Assembly (NCBI RefSeq): GCF_017115095.1
Contig: NZ_JABXKI010000086.1
Location: 1-53,784 of the forward strand
Direction of reading: 5' to 3'
From: Nostoc sp. NMS4
GTDB taxonomy: Bacteria; Cyanobacteriota; Cyanobacteriia; Cyanobacteriales; Nostocaceae
Length of the DNA stretch: 53,784 bases
Part shown: piece by piece, positions 1 through 10,163 of the stretch
Layout: each line of letters starts with the position of its first letter
Numbering within the stretch: position 1 is the first letter of the stretch
The notes under the pieces: generated by a model
What the model was told of the DNA's origin: nothing
The model's input: only the letters and a program-made list of their open reading frames with translations
The model's database searches: none
Position numbers and translations under genes: made by a program

Positions 1-70
1 ATTTTCAATCGACTCTACATTTATATTATGCAGCTTAAATGCCGATTAGCTTATTTCAGTATCAACTGCT

Positions 71-514
71 CTATTTTTGTGCTTCTACAGAGTATTTGAC
101 AATGAGCAAGCAATTTCTACCATCCGCACCACGTTCGTATACAACCCGGTCAGCCAACCGCCGCAGGAGAAACCATCCATACCCACCTACTTGTAGAGTA
201 CCTGGGGCTGGCTCTGCGATCGCATCTGGATTGAAAGGTTTTCCATAATCCCAAATTCTAATCTCTAGTCGGTCAATCCACAGATAAACGTTAATTTCAA
301 TGGTTGTTTCTGGGGGTAAAGCATGATGAGCGTGACGAACAGCGTTGGTAAAGCCTTCTGCTAATGCTAAATTGAGGCGATCAAGTTGGGTTTTTGACCA
401 GCCAAGTTGAGACAAGTGTTGCAGACAAAATTGCTCAAACCATTCTTGCACCTGGTTTAAGAGCCTGAGTTCGCTCTTAACAGTCAGATGGTCTTGCTGC
501 ACTATACTAAGCAT
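71..514 (-). CDS. RsbW-like anti-sigma regulatory ATPase/kinase
   Basis: A small cytoplasmic protein of about 148 aa with a single GHKL (HATPase_c) fold. Visible motifs are the N-box (LNLALAEGFTNAVRHAH), the D-x-G strand (IWDYGKPFNP) and the G-box (GGYGWFLLRRLAD). This arrangement is that of RsbW/SpoIIAB-type Ser kinases, which bind sigma factors or phosphorylate STAS anti-antagonists; no STAS partner is in the window. The frame runs open to 673, but the first 53 codons are hydrophobic and low in similarity to the family. The ATG at 514 (MLSIVQQDHL) gives the usual length, so I chose it. The target is unknown. The gene lies downstream of petB-petD on the same strand, but hairpins separate them, so it is probably its own unit. 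Confidence 0.8.
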   Translation of the reverse strand: MLSIVQQDHLTVKSELRLLNQVQEWFEQFCLQHLSQLGWSKTQLDRLNLALAEGFTNAVRHAHHALPPETTIEINVYLWIDRLEIRIWDYGKPFNPDAIAEPAPGTLQVGGYGWFLLRRLADRVVYERGADGRNCLLIVKYSVEAQK

Positions 515-711
515 TAACTGTGAGTTGAATATAAGTAAACCCAAGTTGCTAGTTATTAAATTCTGCACTGTTCGCAAAACTTCTCTGACATAAAAAAATC
601 TAAATTGACATATTCTATGTACCAAAATACAAAACATGAATGATTTTGGCATTCTGAGGGTTGTAACTAGCAACTTACGTTAAGTAAGTAAGAAATGTTT
701 GTATTTGTTGA

Positions 712-754
712 CTATCCGCTTTTTTGTTCAGAATTTAATTCTGTTAGCGGATAG
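712..754. repeat. Nested palindrome
   Basis: A perfect 9-bp inverted repeat, ctatccgct (712-720) and agcggatag (746-754), encloses a second perfect palindrome, cagaatttaattctg (729-743). It lies between the ATPase gene and the petD end. It may be a hairpin or a protein-binding site; no function can be assigned. Confidence 0.55.
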
Positions 755-806
755 CTAAGGTTTAGCCCATTCTGGCTTCTGATTTCTGAATTCTTTCCTG
801 TTAAAA

Positions 807-870
807 TTGACGCCTGTTGATTGTTTTCAAAAGCACATCTGCATCTGCTCTTGAAAATCACAGGCGTCAA
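807..870 (-). terminator. Large hairpin downstream of petD
   Basis: Arms ttgacgcctgt...tttcaa (807-830) and ttgaaaatcacaggcgtcaa (851-870) are inverted copies with a small internal indel, leaving a loop of about 20 nt. It lies about 20 bp past the petD stop on the transcribed (minus) strand, where a terminator or 3'-end stabilising hairpin would be expected. No long U run follows, so intrinsic termination is not certain. Confidence 0.5.
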
Positions 871-890
871 AGCACTTTGTAGTGACTAAT

Positions 891-1373
891 TTAGAATAGT
901 CCCAAGGTCAAAGATTTGTCCAATGGCAAAGCAGCACCGATACCCAGCCATAAGGTGACAAGAGTACCAACAAGGAATACTGTGGTTGCAACTGGACGGC
1001 GGAAGGGGTTTTGGAACTTATTCACGTTCTCAATAAAGGGAATGAGGATTAGCCCAACTGGTACCGAACCCATTGCTAACACTCCTAAAAGTTTGTTAGG
1101 AAGCGATCGCAAAATTTGGAAGACTGGATACAAGTACCATTCTGGCAAAATTTCCAATGGTGTGGCGAAAGGATTTGCTGGTTCACCGGTCATTGCGGGA
1201 TCTAGCACAGCTAGAGCCACAATCGCAGCGAAGGAACCCATGATCACGATTGGAAAGACATAAAGTAAGTCATTAGGCCAAGCTGGTTCACCATAGTAGT
1301 TGTGACCCATGCCTTTAGCGAGTTTGGCTCTTAACTGAGGATCGCTCAGGTCAGGTTTTTTTTGTGTTGACAT
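891..1373 (-). CDS. petD: Cytochrome b6-f complex subunit IV
   Basis: Subunit IV (160 aa) of the thylakoid cytochrome b6f complex, which oxidises plastoquinol and passes electrons to plastocyanin or cytochrome c6. The sequence shows the PEWY motif at residues 77-80, part of the quinol oxidation site, and three hydrophobic segments (about 38-58, 92-115 and 128-150), as expected for the protein that corresponds to the C-terminal half of mitochondrial cytochrome b. Its length is the normal one. The ATG at 1373 starts a typical [12 protein letters not shown] amino terminus. It follows petB on the same strand across 255 bp, the usual petB-petD order. The spacer shows no other gene. Confidence 0.97.
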   Translation of the reverse strand: MSTQKKPDLSDPQLRAKLAKGMGHNYYGEPAWPNDLLYVFPIVIMGSFAAIVALAVLDPAMTGEPANPFATPLEILPEWYLYPVFQILRSLPNKLLGVLAMGSVPVGLILIPFIENVNKFQNPFRRPVATTVFLVGTLVTLWLGIGAALPLDKSLTLGLF

Positions 1374-1628
1374 TTTGAAATCTGCTCTCCTGCTTAAGTT
1401 AAATTAAAGCATTTGTAAAAGCTATCAGCTACTAGGCAACCAACCCAGACGGCAGCATTTGTGTCTATCTCCGGTCAGCCGCCTAGAGGTTTTCTACAGC
1501 TTTCGGCTCCAGATACAAGTAGTTGTTTTTTGGAACTTATGTGCAATTGATTTCTTGTGTTTCATAAGTTTAAAACAAACAACTCGATCTGAAAACTGAC
1601 AAATGTTGCCTTTCGCTAATAACTGAGA

Positions 1629-2276
1629 TTACAAAGGCCCGGAAATGCCTTGCTTGCGAATCATCAAGAAGTGAAACAGCATGAATACCGCAATCAACCA
1701 AGGTAGTACAAATGTGTGTGCGCTGTAGTAACGAGTTAGTGTTGCTTGACCAACACTAGAACCGCCGCGCAACAGGTCGGAAATCAGAACTCCCACCACG
1801 GGAATCGCTTCTGGTACGCCGCTAACGATTTTCACAGCCCAGTAGCCAACTTGATCCCAAGGTAGAGAATAGCCGGTAACTCCGAAAGAAACGGTGATCA
1901 CAGCCAGGATCACACCACTTATCCAGGTCAGTTCGCGGGGCTTTTTGAAACCACCAGTCAGATAAACCCGGAAGGTGTGCAAAATCATCATCAATACCAT
2001 CATGCTGGCAGACCAGCGATGGATAGAACGAATTAGCCAACCGAAGTTTACTTCATTCATGATGTACTCCACTGAGGAGAAAGCTTCAGCGACTGTTGGC
2101 CTGTAGTAGAACGTCATGGCAAATCCAGTGGCAAACTGGATGAGAAAGCAAACCAGGGTAATTCCACCCAGGCAGTAAAAGATATTGACGTGGGGAGGGA
2201 CGTACTTGCTAGTGACGTCTTCAGCGAGTGCCTGAATTTCTAGGCGTTCCTCAAACCAGTCGGAAACGTTGGCCAT
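1629..2276 (-). CDS. petB: Cytochrome b6
   Basis: Cytochrome b6 (215 aa), the core haem-binding subunit of the thylakoid b6f complex. All expected ligands are in place: His86 and His187, His100 and His202 for the two b haems, and Cys35 (NIFYCLGG) for the extra c-type haem. Four membrane helices are visible. The length matches the family exactly. It is the promoter-proximal gene of petB-petD and is transcribed away from ctpA across a roughly 400-bp divergent region. Nothing is odd about it. Confidence 0.98.
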   Translation of the reverse strand: MANVSDWFEERLEIQALAEDVTSKYVPPHVNIFYCLGGITLVCFLIQFATGFAMTFYYRPTVAEAFSSVEYIMNEVNFGWLIRSIHRWSASMMVLMMILHTFRVYLTGGFKKPRELTWISGVILAVITVSFGVTGYSLPWDQVGYWAVKIVSGVPEAIPVVGVLISDLLRGGSSVGQATLTRYYSAHTFVLPWLIAVFMLFHFLMIRKQGISGPL

Positions 2277-2683
2277 ACAATCTCAAGTTCCTAAAAGTCG
2301 GTTGCGGTTGATAAATCCCGAAGTTCTGAATCGGCAAAAGCTTTCACTCAGACTTCTCTCCCAACTAGTAATTTTGGGATTTTAGTAAAGGGGAGTTTTT
2401 TTGTTTGCTTTTGGGCTTTTGGCGTGCTAAGAGACTTCAGAAACTTTACACTCTGTAAAGATGGAATATATTGCGATCTCTTTACGCCCCTACACACAAA
2501 ATGGTGGACACAAAGTAGATTTTATCCTTTGGTGAGTGGATACGATGCATCAGTTGACTGAACAACTTGATGAGAAAAATGCACCACTTCTATAAAAAAA
2601 GTAACATAATCGAGAGATAGATTTCATCAACAACAGGGGAAGTAGGGATTATCTAGGCAATTTGGGTTGAGGTGGAATTGATA
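2277..2683. promoter_or_regulatory. Divergent petB/ctpA intergenic region
   Basis: About 400 bp between two divergent genes must carry the promoters for petB-petD (minus) and ctpA (plus). It is AT-rich with no convincing ORF. I could not single out a reliable -10/-35 pair or a known operator by eye. A GAGG at about 2669-2672 is a plausible ribosome binding site for the ctpA ATG at 2684. Confidence 0.5.
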
Positions 2684-3928
2684 ATGGGGTTCATGAACAA
2701 ACAAGTCTTTCGGGTTGGATTTTCATTGTTAATGGCGTTTTGCTTGGCGTTGGGTTCGCTCACTCAGCCGGCAGTGGCTTTGACCGGCGAACAAAAACTG
2801 GTTTCGGAAGTTTGGCGAATTGTTAATCGCACTTATCTAGATGAGACATTTAATCATCAAAATTGGGCGGCTGTGCGGCAAAAGGTTCTGGAGAAGCCAC
2901 TGGCAGACTCAAATGCCAGTTATCAGGCAATTGGGAAGATGCTCAAGAGCCTCGACGATCCTTTTACCCGCTTTTTAGATCCAGAACAGTACCGCAGCTT
3001 ACAGGTTAATACTTCTGGGGAACTGACTGGGGTAGGATTGCAAATTGCTCTAAATCCTGAGACTGGGAAGTTAGAAGTAGTAGCTCCAATCATCGGTTCA
3101 CCGGCAGATAAAGCGGGGATTAGACCACACGATCGCATCCTCAAAATTGAAGGCGTTTCCACAAAAAATCTTACCCTTGATGAAGCTGCAACCAAGATGC
3201 GCGGTCCGAGTGGCAGCCTTGTAACTCTGGTGATCGAACGGGATGGAGAGGCAGAAACGGAAATTAGACTGACACGCGATCGCATTGCTCTTAACCCTGT
3301 GGTTTCAGATTTGCGTGTTTCTGCTGAGGGTACACCCATTGGCTACCTACGTCTTGCACAATTTAATGCCAACGCTTCCACAGAATTGGCGCACGCTATT
3401 TCTAGTCTAGAAAAAAAAGGCGCTGCTGCCTACATTCTAGATTTACGAAATAATCCTGGGGGGTTATTGCAATCAGGAATTGAAATCGCCCGTCTGTGGT
3501 TAGACTCTGGGACGATCGTTTACACAGTTAATCGGCAAGGCATTCAGGGTAGTTTTGAAGCCTTTGGTCCAGCGCTGACGAAAGATCCTCTGGTGATTTT
3601 GGTGAATCAAGGAACTGCTAGTGCTAGCGAAATTCTCGCCGGCGCACTTCAAGATAACGATCGCGCCCAGTTGGTAGGCGAAACTACCTTTGGCAAGGGC
3701 TTAATTCAATCCTTGTTTGAATTATCAGATGGTTCGGGCTTGGCTGTTACCATTGCTAAGTATGAAACTCCTGAACACCGTGATATTAACAAACTAGGTA
3801 TTAAGCCAGATAAAGTTATTTCCCAACCAGCCATTAACCGCGAACAGATTGGTACTGAAGCTGATTTGCAATATCAAGCAGCAGTCGAACTTTTAAAGAA
3901 AAACTCGGTGGTGGCGGGGAAAGCGTAA
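2684..3928 (+). CDS. ctpA: Carboxyl-terminal processing protease CtpA
   Basis: An S41 family serine protease (about 414 aa). In cyanobacteria CtpA removes the C-terminal extension of the photosystem II D1 precursor in the thylakoid lumen; that role is family knowledge. A signal peptide lies in the first 30 residues, followed by an N-terminal helical part, a PDZ domain (about 95-170, with LTGVGLQI) and the protease core. The catalytic Ser313 (in GTASASE) and Lys338 (in TFGKG) are 25 residues apart, as in known D1 processing proteases. The frame also offers a GTG at 2672 and an ATG at 2693; I prefer the ATG at 2684 because of an upstream GAGG. It is divergent from petB. Paralogues ctpB and ctpC exist in the family, so the exact letter is likely rather than certain. 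Confidence 0.92.
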   Translation: MGFMNKQVFRVGFSLLMAFCLALGSLTQPAVALTGEQKLVSEVWRIVNRTYLDETFNHQNWAAVRQKVLEKPLADSNASYQAIGKMLKSLDDPFTRFLDPEQYRSLQVNTSGELTGVGLQIALNPETGKLEVVAPIIGSPADKAGIRPHDRILKIEGVSTKNLTLDEAATKMRGPSGSLVTLVIERDGEAETEIRLTRDRIALNPVVSDLRVSAEGTPIGYLRLAQFNANASTELAHAISSLEKKGAAAYILDLRNNPGGLLQSGIEIARLWLDSGTIVYTVNRQGIQGSFEAFGPALTKDPLVILVNQGTASASEILAGALQDNDRAQLVGETTFGKGLIQSLFELSDGSGLAVTIAKYETPEHRDINKLGIKPDKVISQPAINREQIGTEADLQYQAAVELLKKNSVVAGKA

Positions 3929-3948
3929 AAAGTTAGGAGTTAGCCTTG

Positions 3949-3969
3949 TTCCCAGTCATAGACTGGGAA
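3949..3969. repeat. Short hairpin repeat after ctpA
   Basis: A perfect 9-bp stem, ttcccagtc/gactgggaa, with a 3-nt loop lies 20 bp past the ctpA stop. The same stem recurs at 36867-36887, so it is a dispersed repeat that could also act as a 3'-end hairpin. Confidence 0.6.
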
Positions 3970-4011
3970 TGAGCGAATAATTACTAATTCATAATTAAAG
4001 AATGGCATTAA

Positions 4012-4025
4012 TTTTGAATTTTGAA
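4012..4025. repeat. Heptamer repeat TTTTGAA x2
   Basis: Two perfect copies of the heptamer ttttgaa stand directly before the Uma2-type gene. The reverse complement (ttcaaaa) occurs three times at 47454-47474. A TTG that could open the gene at 4021 falls inside the repeat, a reason to prefer a later start. Confidence 0.6.
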
Positions 4026-4041
4026 TTCGGAGCGAAGCGAC

Positions 4042-4608
4042 GTGACTGAGACCACCTCAAATCAGATTCGTTGGAATAGTGCCGATTTAGAACTATTTCC
4101 TGACAGCGAATGGAAACGTTACGAAATCGTTGCTGGAGAATTGTTTGTGAGTCGCGCTCCACATCTAGGTCATCAAGACTCTGGGGGTCGTATTTATGCA
4201 CGATTATTATTTTGGTCGGAAGAAACCAACCTGGGTAAGCCTTTTTTTGCCCCAGGTGTGGTGTTCTCTGATGTAGATGACGTGATTCCTGATGTGGTAT
4301 GGGTGAAGCAAGAACGCCTAGCTGGAATTGTCGATGAATCTGGACACCTGACTGCTGCACCAGATTTAGTTGTGGAAGTCCTTTCTTTGGGTAGTCAAAA
4401 TGAGCACCGCGACCGCGAAGTGAAACTGCGGTTATATTCCCTCAACGGTGTCCTGGAATATTGGATTGTCAACTGGCGACTCCAGCAAATAGAGGTCTAT
4501 CGGCGGGATGCGGGACAACTCAGGTTGGTAGGAACGTTGCGATCTGAGGATGAACTCACATCTCCTCTAATACCTGGTTTCTGCTGTCAAGTCGCCCGTT
4601 TTTTTTGA
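4042..4608 (+). CDS. Uma2 family (DUF820) PD-(D/E)XK nuclease-like protein
   Basis: About 188 aa, the usual size for the Uma2/DUF820 family, which is greatly expanded in cyanobacteria and has a restriction-endonuclease-like fold. Visible hallmarks are the YEIVAGELFVSRAP start of the fold, the central IPDVVWV strand, the APDLVVEVLS strand with the conserved acidic residues, and the LEYWIV strand near the end. The biological role of the family is not established; mobile or defence-related functions have been suggested. An upstream TTG (4021) lies in a heptamer repeat; I chose the GTG at 4042, which has a GGAG about 10 nt upstream. The gene ends 45 bp from the end of the convergent kinase gene. 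Confidence 0.8.
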   Translation: MTETTSNQIRWNSADLELFPDSEWKRYEIVAGELFVSRAPHLGHQDSGGRIYARLLFWSEETNLGKPFFAPGVVFSDVDDVIPDVVWVKQERLAGIVDESGHLTAAPDLVVEVLSLGSQNEHRDREVKLRLYSLNGVLEYWIVNWRLQQIEVYRRDAGQLRLVGTLRSEDELTSPLIPGFCCQVARFF

Positions 4609-4653
4609 GATTCTTTGTCATTGGTCAGCTTAACACAACTGCGATTTTCTAGT

Positions 4654-7600
4654 TTATGTCGAGAACGGTAGCTGAATTACAAATTCAGTTCCTTTGCCAA
4701 GTTGGGAATTTACCGCGATCGCTCCGCCATGTTTTTCGACAATAATTTGCCGGGCGATCGCTAACCCTAATCCCGTCCCTTTACCGACAGCTTTCGTAGT
4801 AAATAAATGGTCAAATATTTTTGATTTGACTTGTTCACTCATTCCCTTACCATTATCAGCGATCGCAATTCTAACTAGATTATTTTCGATTGATGTTGTA
4901 ATCGTAATGCAGTTAGGATTGGCTTTGATTTCTTCAAATATGCATCCGGTGTTAGATTCATCTAAGGCATCAATGGCATTTGCTAAAAGATTCATAAATA
5001 CCTGATTTAATTGACCGGGGAAGCATTGAATTTGAGGCAAATTACCGTAGTTAGTGACAACTTCAATGGTAGGACGTTGTTCATTGGACTTGAGACGATG
5101 TTTCAAAATTAAAATTGTGCTATCAATACCTTCGTGAATGTTAAATGGCACTTTGTAGTCTTGATCGGCACGAGAGAAAGTACGTAAACTGGTGCTGATG
5201 TTTTTCAGCCTGTCGCACGCCATAGACATAGAATCAATCATCTTGGGCAAGTCTTCTAAGCTATAATCCAAGTCGATTTCTTCAGCGTGGTCAATAATTT
5301 CATCACTTTTGTTAGGTAAACTTTCTTGATAGATTTTCAAGTGTTCGATAATATCAGTAAACGTTGGTTTAGCTTGTATGAGACTGGCAGAAATAAAACC
5401 GAGGGGATTATTCATTTCGTGAGCTACCCCTGCGACTAAGTTACCCAATGCTGACATTTTTTCACTTTGAACAATTTGTAATTGTGCCTGTTGTAAATCT
5501 TGCGATTTTTGCTGCAATTCGGCAAACGATCGCTCTAGCTGTTGGGAATATTCTAGCGATCGCTCATAAAGTCGGGCATTTTCCAGAGAAATCGCAGCTT
5601 GAGCGCAGAGTAAATTGAGTAGTTCGATGCGATCGCTCGTAAACGCCCCCGTTGCTAAATTATTTTCTAGATATAAAATGCCCAGCAACTTACCTTGATG
5701 CAAAATGGGGCTACACAAGATACTTTTAGGCTGCTGACGAATGATATACGGGTCATTGGCTAAGATCAGATCAGCCGTCGCATCAAGCAACACAGCAGTC
5801 TGTCTATCGTGCTTCACTTTATAAATCAGCTTTAGGGGAATGTCCTGACTGTCCTCAACCAGAAGGCGCTGCAACACGACTGGCTCCGAACCCTCAATAA
5901 TTAACCCTTTGATCAGCAGGCAATCATCTCGCAAAAGCATAAATACACATTTATTAGCCCCTGCATTTTCGATGACGATCGAAAGCAACGATGAAAGCAG
6001 TTTTTCCAGTTCGATTTCGCCTGAGATAGTTTGGGAAGCTTTGAGAATAGTTTTTAAATCTAGGGCATCCGAAACACTGCTAATGGTAGAAGTGACCGCA
6101 AAGGTGGATGTGACACTCCCCAAGGCAAACATAGTTTCGCTAGTTGATAGAAGAGAGACCAGAGAACGGGTTTGCTCTAGGATGGGAGCAAGCACTTTGG
6201 AATAGCGTTTTTCCAAGTCGGCAATCTTGGCTTTTGCACCCCAACGAGCATAACAATAGTAGGCGTTTGTCATGTATTCTTGGGCAATGCGCTCTTTGCC
6301 CCAATGGAGGTAGAACTTTGCCGCGAGTTCGTTAGCAAGTGCTTCTTCTTGAATATATTCGTTGGCTTTGGCTCCAGATATAGCCTTGTCGTAAAACTCA
6401 ATAGCTTCAGCTTTTTGTCCTAAGACTCGACATTTTTCAGCTTCTACCAAATCAACTTTATGCTGGTGATTCATGGGGGCAAAGTGCGCCCAATGCTGTA
6501 ACTGGGTTTGGTTTTGTGCCACCCGCTCTAATACTGTTGATGCCTCGGCTGACGGTTGACTCAACAGTTCCAGAGCAATCAGAGAATCATAGAAATAAAA
6601 GGCAGGTTCGCCGATCATTCCTGCAGCAGCCCTTAAATAGTTTCTGCCTAAGAGTGCATTGTTGTTAGCTTGTTCAACTTCCCCAAACAAAAAGCAAAGG
6701 GTCAGCTTATACAAATAGAATAAATGCAATCCAAGTAGGTCATTTGCCGACAGCAGCAGGGGCAGAAATTCCGTCTCTTGCAAGGCTGACCCAGACAAAA
6801 TACTAGGATGCGACCCAACTCCCAGTAAGTTTAGTATAGATTGCCAATCGATCCGGCAGTAATTGGCTGTGGTCAATTGATTAACTTGCACCAAACCATT
6901 GTAGTAGGTGCGCGTAGCCTGCTCCAAAGTGTCCAGGGGCTGACCACACCAAAAAGAATTCATACAGAAACCGTGTCCAGTATATCCAACAAATTCCAGG
7001 TTTCCGACTTCTAGACCAGTCGCATAGCCCTCCCTGAAGAGTAGTAACGTTTCTTTGATGTGAGCTTTGCGGTGGTGGAGAAACCCTCCTAGTAACAGTA
7101 ATACTTCAGGTTTACTCGCTTTAGCATGGAATTTTAAGACGACATTTAATGCCAACTGAGCAAACTGTGTTGCTAAATCTACATCTTGCAAGAGATTACA
7201 GAGAATCCTGCCATAGCAAGCATAGTTATGAGATGAAATAGCTATGTTTCCATACCGTAGGGATAATTTGACTGATAAGAAAGTCAGTAAGAGGAACAAG
7301 GGAGAACCACAGATGCTAGCTGGTGGGATGAGGCTGCTGGCAATCTGGATAATGGCAATTTTGTTTGCATCACTCATCATCGGGAGGTGAACAAACGTTT
7401 CAATTTTCCTGTCGCCAATTAGTTCGCTAATCTCTTGGATTGACTGTTGAATATCCTCTGGCGTGGGTGTTTCTGGAAAGGTGACACCCATCTGTTGCAG
7501 GATCTGGATGCCGATCGCAATGGCTTCGGTCAGTTTACTTTGAGAGGTATTGACTTGAATTCTAATCTGGTAGACATTCACCTTTTCTAGCAAAGAGTGT

Positions 7601-10089
7601 GCCTGAGCAATGACCGTCTCAATGAACTGTTCCATCGCCTCAAAGTCACCGCACAGCATCGCCAATTCCGCCGCATCGTCATGGAATGATCGAGTCATTT
7701 CATATTGTTGCTGCCAAGCATTTTCTCCCAGCAATGATAATCCAGTGCTGGCATATTCACGCCCTGCTTGATAGGCTGTGGCACTTTTGGCTTTGCGACA
7801 GGCAATCAGATTAAGCCCAGCTAGTTCATCTCGTTCTGTTTGTTGGCTAATTAAAGCAGTTCCGTGATTTAATTGATTGACTATTTCAAAAATCCGGTCA
7901 ACTCTAGCTTCTGAGGAAATCTGTTGTAAAAGTAGTTGCCCGATTTGGTAATGAGTCGTCTGTTTTTGGTCATCGGGAATCAGAGAATAAGCAGCTTGTT
8001 GGACGCGATCGTGTAAGAATTTGTATGTAACAGTCTCTTGATTTTCCGGTGTACCTGCAAGAGTTTCTTGCCCAACATAAAACTTATAAACATCACTGAG
8101 CGGTAAAATTAATCCTTCTTGTAATGCTTTCCACAAATCAGCAGCCGCCTCAATTGTCGATTTTTGCGAAACAATTGCCAAAGTTGCTAAATCAAACTGA
8201 TTCCCAATACAAGCAGCTAATTGCAAGACATTTTGAGTTGATTGTGGCAGTTTTCGCAATTGAAATGCCATAAAAGCCACAACGTCATCTGTAACTGCTT
8301 GAGTTATCACTTGTACAATATCACATTGCCAACAGCCTAATTCAAAATCAAATTTAATGAGATTATCTTGATGCAATGCTTTGAGAAACTGGGTTGCAAA
8401 GAACGGATTCCCTTGAGTTTTTTGAGAGACTAATTGAGAAAGAGTCCATGCCAAATTTTCTGTACATTTGAGTGTGTCAGCAACTAACTGATTTACTTGC
8501 ACTTGACTCAGTGGTGCTAAAGTAATCGTGTTAATTGTGGCTTGTGCTTTTTGAATTTCACTCAAAGTTAACATCAATGGATGTCCTGGGTTGACTTCGT
8601 TATCACGGTACGCACCAATTAACAAAAGATACTTTGTATCAGCCATCAATAGCTGCATTAACTTCAGCGATGCTGAATCTGCCCATTGCAAATCATCTAA
8701 GAACATCACTAATGGATGTTCTAAGCTGGTAAAAACTTGGGTAAATTTTTGGAACAATAAATTAAATCTATTTTGTGCCGCCGTTCCTGATAATTCTATG
8801 GCGGGTGGTTGTTCACCAATAATTCTTGATAATTCGGGGATAACTTCAATAATTACCTGTCCATTGTCTCCAACAGCCTCTAATATTTGGTTACTCCATT
8901 GTTGGATTTGGGCATCACTTTCGCTTAAGAGTTGTCCCATTAAATCCCGGAATGCTTGCACAAATGCACTAAAGGGAATATTCCGTTGAAATTGGTCATA
9001 TTTCCCTTTGATAAAATAACCACGTTGGCGCACAATTGGTTTATGAACTTCGTTGACAACCGCAGTTTTACCAATTCCTGAAAAACCAGCTACCAGCATC
9101 ATTTCTGTTGCACCCAGGCTGACTCGCTCAAATGCATCAAGTAATGTTTGAACTTCGGTTTCTCGTCCATAAAGTTTGTCGGGGATGATTAAGCGATCGC
9201 ACACATCCCGTCGCGCAATCTCAAAGCCTTCTATCTTACCAGAAACTTGTAGCTGATGTAAACAATTTTCTAAATCAAATTTCAAACCTAAAGCACTCTG
9301 ATATCTATCTTCCGCATTCTTCGCTATCAATTTCATCACAATATCTGAAATTACTTGCGGAATCTCTTCCCTGTTTGCTAATGCAGTAGGCATTTTAGCA
9401 ATATGAGAATGTACCAACTCCATCGGATCGTCTGATTGAAATGGTAAAATTCCAGTCAGTAATTCGTAGAATGTCACACCTAAAGAATAAAAATCAGTTC
9501 GGTAGTCAATCCCCCGATTCATTCTGCCTGTTTGTTCCGGGGAAATATAAGCGAGTGTGCCTTCTAACACATTAGGATTGATTAGTGTCTGCGTTTCCCG
9601 TGGCAGTAAAGATGCAATACTAAAGTCAATTAATTTAACTTGTTTGGTTTCGGGATTAATTAGAATATTGGCGGGTTTGATATCTTTGTGAATAATTCGC
9701 TCTCGATACAATATATCTAAGGTATTGCAGAGTGCGATCGCTATTTCTAAAAAATCTTGTACAGACGCGATATATCGTGTCTGGACAGAGGTGAAATAAT
9801 TTTTGAGAGAAATCCCCCCAAAGTCTTCCATCACTAACGCATAACCATTTTGGTAGGGTTCTAGGCTGTAGGTTTGGACGATTAGGGGTGAGTTAAGATT
9901 TTTAGCTATAGTGTACTGATTGCGAAACGACAAAAGTTCGCTGAAATTCGGATAAGGATTTTTCAGCAGTTTAATCACTACAAGTTTGTGGTCAGTCTCT
10001 CGATAACCGCGATAAACTTGGGTTCTGGAACCATTGTAGAGTTGTTCGCTGACTTGATATCCGGGAATACTGACTTTTATACTTACCAT
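4654..10089 (-). CDS. Giant hybrid Ser/Thr-His kinase, paralogue 1 (no PAS)
   Basis: 1811 aa, the last gene of a three-gene tandem array. Order: Ser/Thr kinase domain (1-270; Lys40, HKD 134-136, DFS 155-157 in place of DFG, SPEQTGR activation segment); AAA/STAND-like ATPase (Walker A GFSGIGKT 335-342, Walker B VMFLDD 461-466); a long helical, probably TPR-like region to about 1330; a linker; a GAF domain; a coiled coil; and a C-terminal histidine kinase with phospho-acceptor His1557 ([12 protein letters not shown]), N-box ([14 protein letters not shown]), DNGKGM and GTGLGLAI. The architecture is that of the cyanobacterial HstK-type family. No receiver domain or dedicated response regulator is seen. 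It is presumably cytoplasmic, as there is no membrane segment. It differs from paralogues 2 and 3 by lacking PAS domains and having the least Ser-rich linker. Ligand and substrates are unknown. Confidence 0.9.
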   Translation of the reverse strand: MVSIKVSIPGYQVSEQLYNGSRTQVYRGYRETDHKLVVIKLLKNPYPNFSELLSFRNQYTIAKNLNSPLIVQTYSLEPYQNGYALVMEDFGGISLKNYFTSVQTRYIASVQDFLEIAIALCNTLDILYRERIIHKDIKPANILINPETKQVKLIDFSIASLLPRETQTLINPNVLEGTLAYISPEQTGRMNRGIDYRTDFYSLGVTFYELLTGILPFQSDDPMELVHSHIAKMPTALANREEIPQVISDIVMKLIAKNAEDRYQSALGLKFDLENCLHQLQVSGKIEGFEIARRDVCDRLIIPDKLYGRETEVQTLLDAFERVSLGATEMMLVAGFSGIGKTAVVNEVHKPIVRQRGYFIKGKYDQFQRNIPFSAFVQAFRDLMGQLLSESDAQIQQWSNQILEAVGDNGQVIIEVIPELSRIIGEQPPAIELSGTAAQNRFNLLFQKFTQVFTSLEHPLVMFLDDLQWADSASLKLMQLLMADTKYLLLIGAYRDNEVNPGHPLMLTLSEIQKAQATINTITLAPLSQVQVNQLVADTLKCTENLAWTLSQLVSQKTQGNPFFATQFLKALHQDNLIKFDFELGCWQCDIVQVITQAVTDDVVAFMAFQLRKLPQSTQNVLQLAACIGNQFDLATLAIVSQKSTIEAAADLWKALQEGLILPLSDVYKFYVGQETLAGTPENQETVTYKFLHDRVQQAAYSLIPDDQKQTTHYQIGQLLLQQISSEARVDRIFEIVNQLNHGTALISQQTERDELAGLNLIACRKAKSATAYQAGREYASTGLSLLGENAWQQQYEMTRSFHDDAAELAMLCGDFEAMEQFIETVIAQAHSLLEKVNVYQIRIQVNTSQSKLTEAIAIGIQILQQMGVTFPETPTPEDIQQSIQEISELIGDRKIETFVHLPMMSDANKIAIIQIASSLIPPASICGSPLFLLLTFLSVKLSLRYGNIAISSHNYACYGRILCNLLQDVDLATQFAQLALNVVLKFHAKASKPEVLLLLGGFLHHRKAHIKETLLLFREGYATGLEVGNLEFVGYTGHGFCMNSFWCGQPLDTLEQATRTYYNGLVQVNQLTTANYCRIDWQSILNLLGVGSHPSILSGSALQETEFLPLLLSANDLLGLHLFYLYKLTLCFLFGEVEQANNNALLGRNYLRAAAGMIGEPAFYFYDSLIALELLSQPSAEASTVLERVAQNQTQLQHWAHFAPMNHQHKVDLVEAEKCRVLGQKAEAIEFYDKAISGAKANEYIQEEALANELAAKFYLHWGKERIAQEYMTNAYYCYARWGAKAKIADLEKRYSKVLAPILEQTRSLVSLLSTSETMFALGSVTSTFAVTSTISSVSDALDLKTILKASQTISGEIELEKLLSSLLSIVIENAGANKCVFMLLRDDCLLIKGLIIEGSEPVVLQRLLVEDSQDIPLKLIYKVKHDRQTAVLLDATADLILANDPYIIRQQPKSILCSPILHQGKLLGILYLENNLATGAFTSDRIELLNLLCAQAAISLENARLYERSLEYSQQLERSFAELQQKSQDLQQAQLQIVQSEKMSALGNLVAGVAHEMNNPLGFISASLIQAKPTFTDIIEHLKIYQESLPNKSDEIIDHAEEIDLDYSLEDLPKMIDSMSMACDRLKNISTSLRTFSRADQDYKVPFNIHEGIDSTILILKHRLKSNEQRPTIEVVTNYGNLPQIQCFPGQLNQVFMNLLANAIDALDESNTGCIFEEIKANPNCITITTSIENNLVRIAIADNGKGMSEQVKSKIFDHLFTTKAVGKGTGLGLAIARQIIVEKHGGAIAVNSQLGKGTEFVIQLPFST

Positions 10090-10163
10090 GCTGCTAAATC
10101 CTGAAGATTTCCATATTTAGTATTCCCAGATATCTGAAGTTATTTACCAAAAAAAGCGAAAAA
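10090..10163 (-). repeat. 74-bp spacer, copy A of a duplicated junction
   Basis: The spacer between paralogues 2 and 1. It aligns along its length with the 74-bp spacer at 16029-16102. Both keep a tgctaaatcc-like start and a perfect palindrome cagatatctg (here 10127-10136). The identical length argues that the gene pairs arose by unequal tandem duplication. Confidence 0.75.

Noticed and set aside
39-248. Plus-strand frame antisense to the RsbW-like gene
   Set aside because: It overlaps the GHKL domain on the other strand, with no ribosome binding site or domain.
916-1263. Long plus-strand frame across petD (115 codons)
   Set aside because: It lies entirely antisense to a certain gene and encodes no recognisable protein; it is a codon-bias shadow.
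2277-2683. A specific operator (NtcA, LexA or Fur-like box) between petB and ctpA
   Set aside because: No match good enough to separate from the AT-rich background was found by eye.
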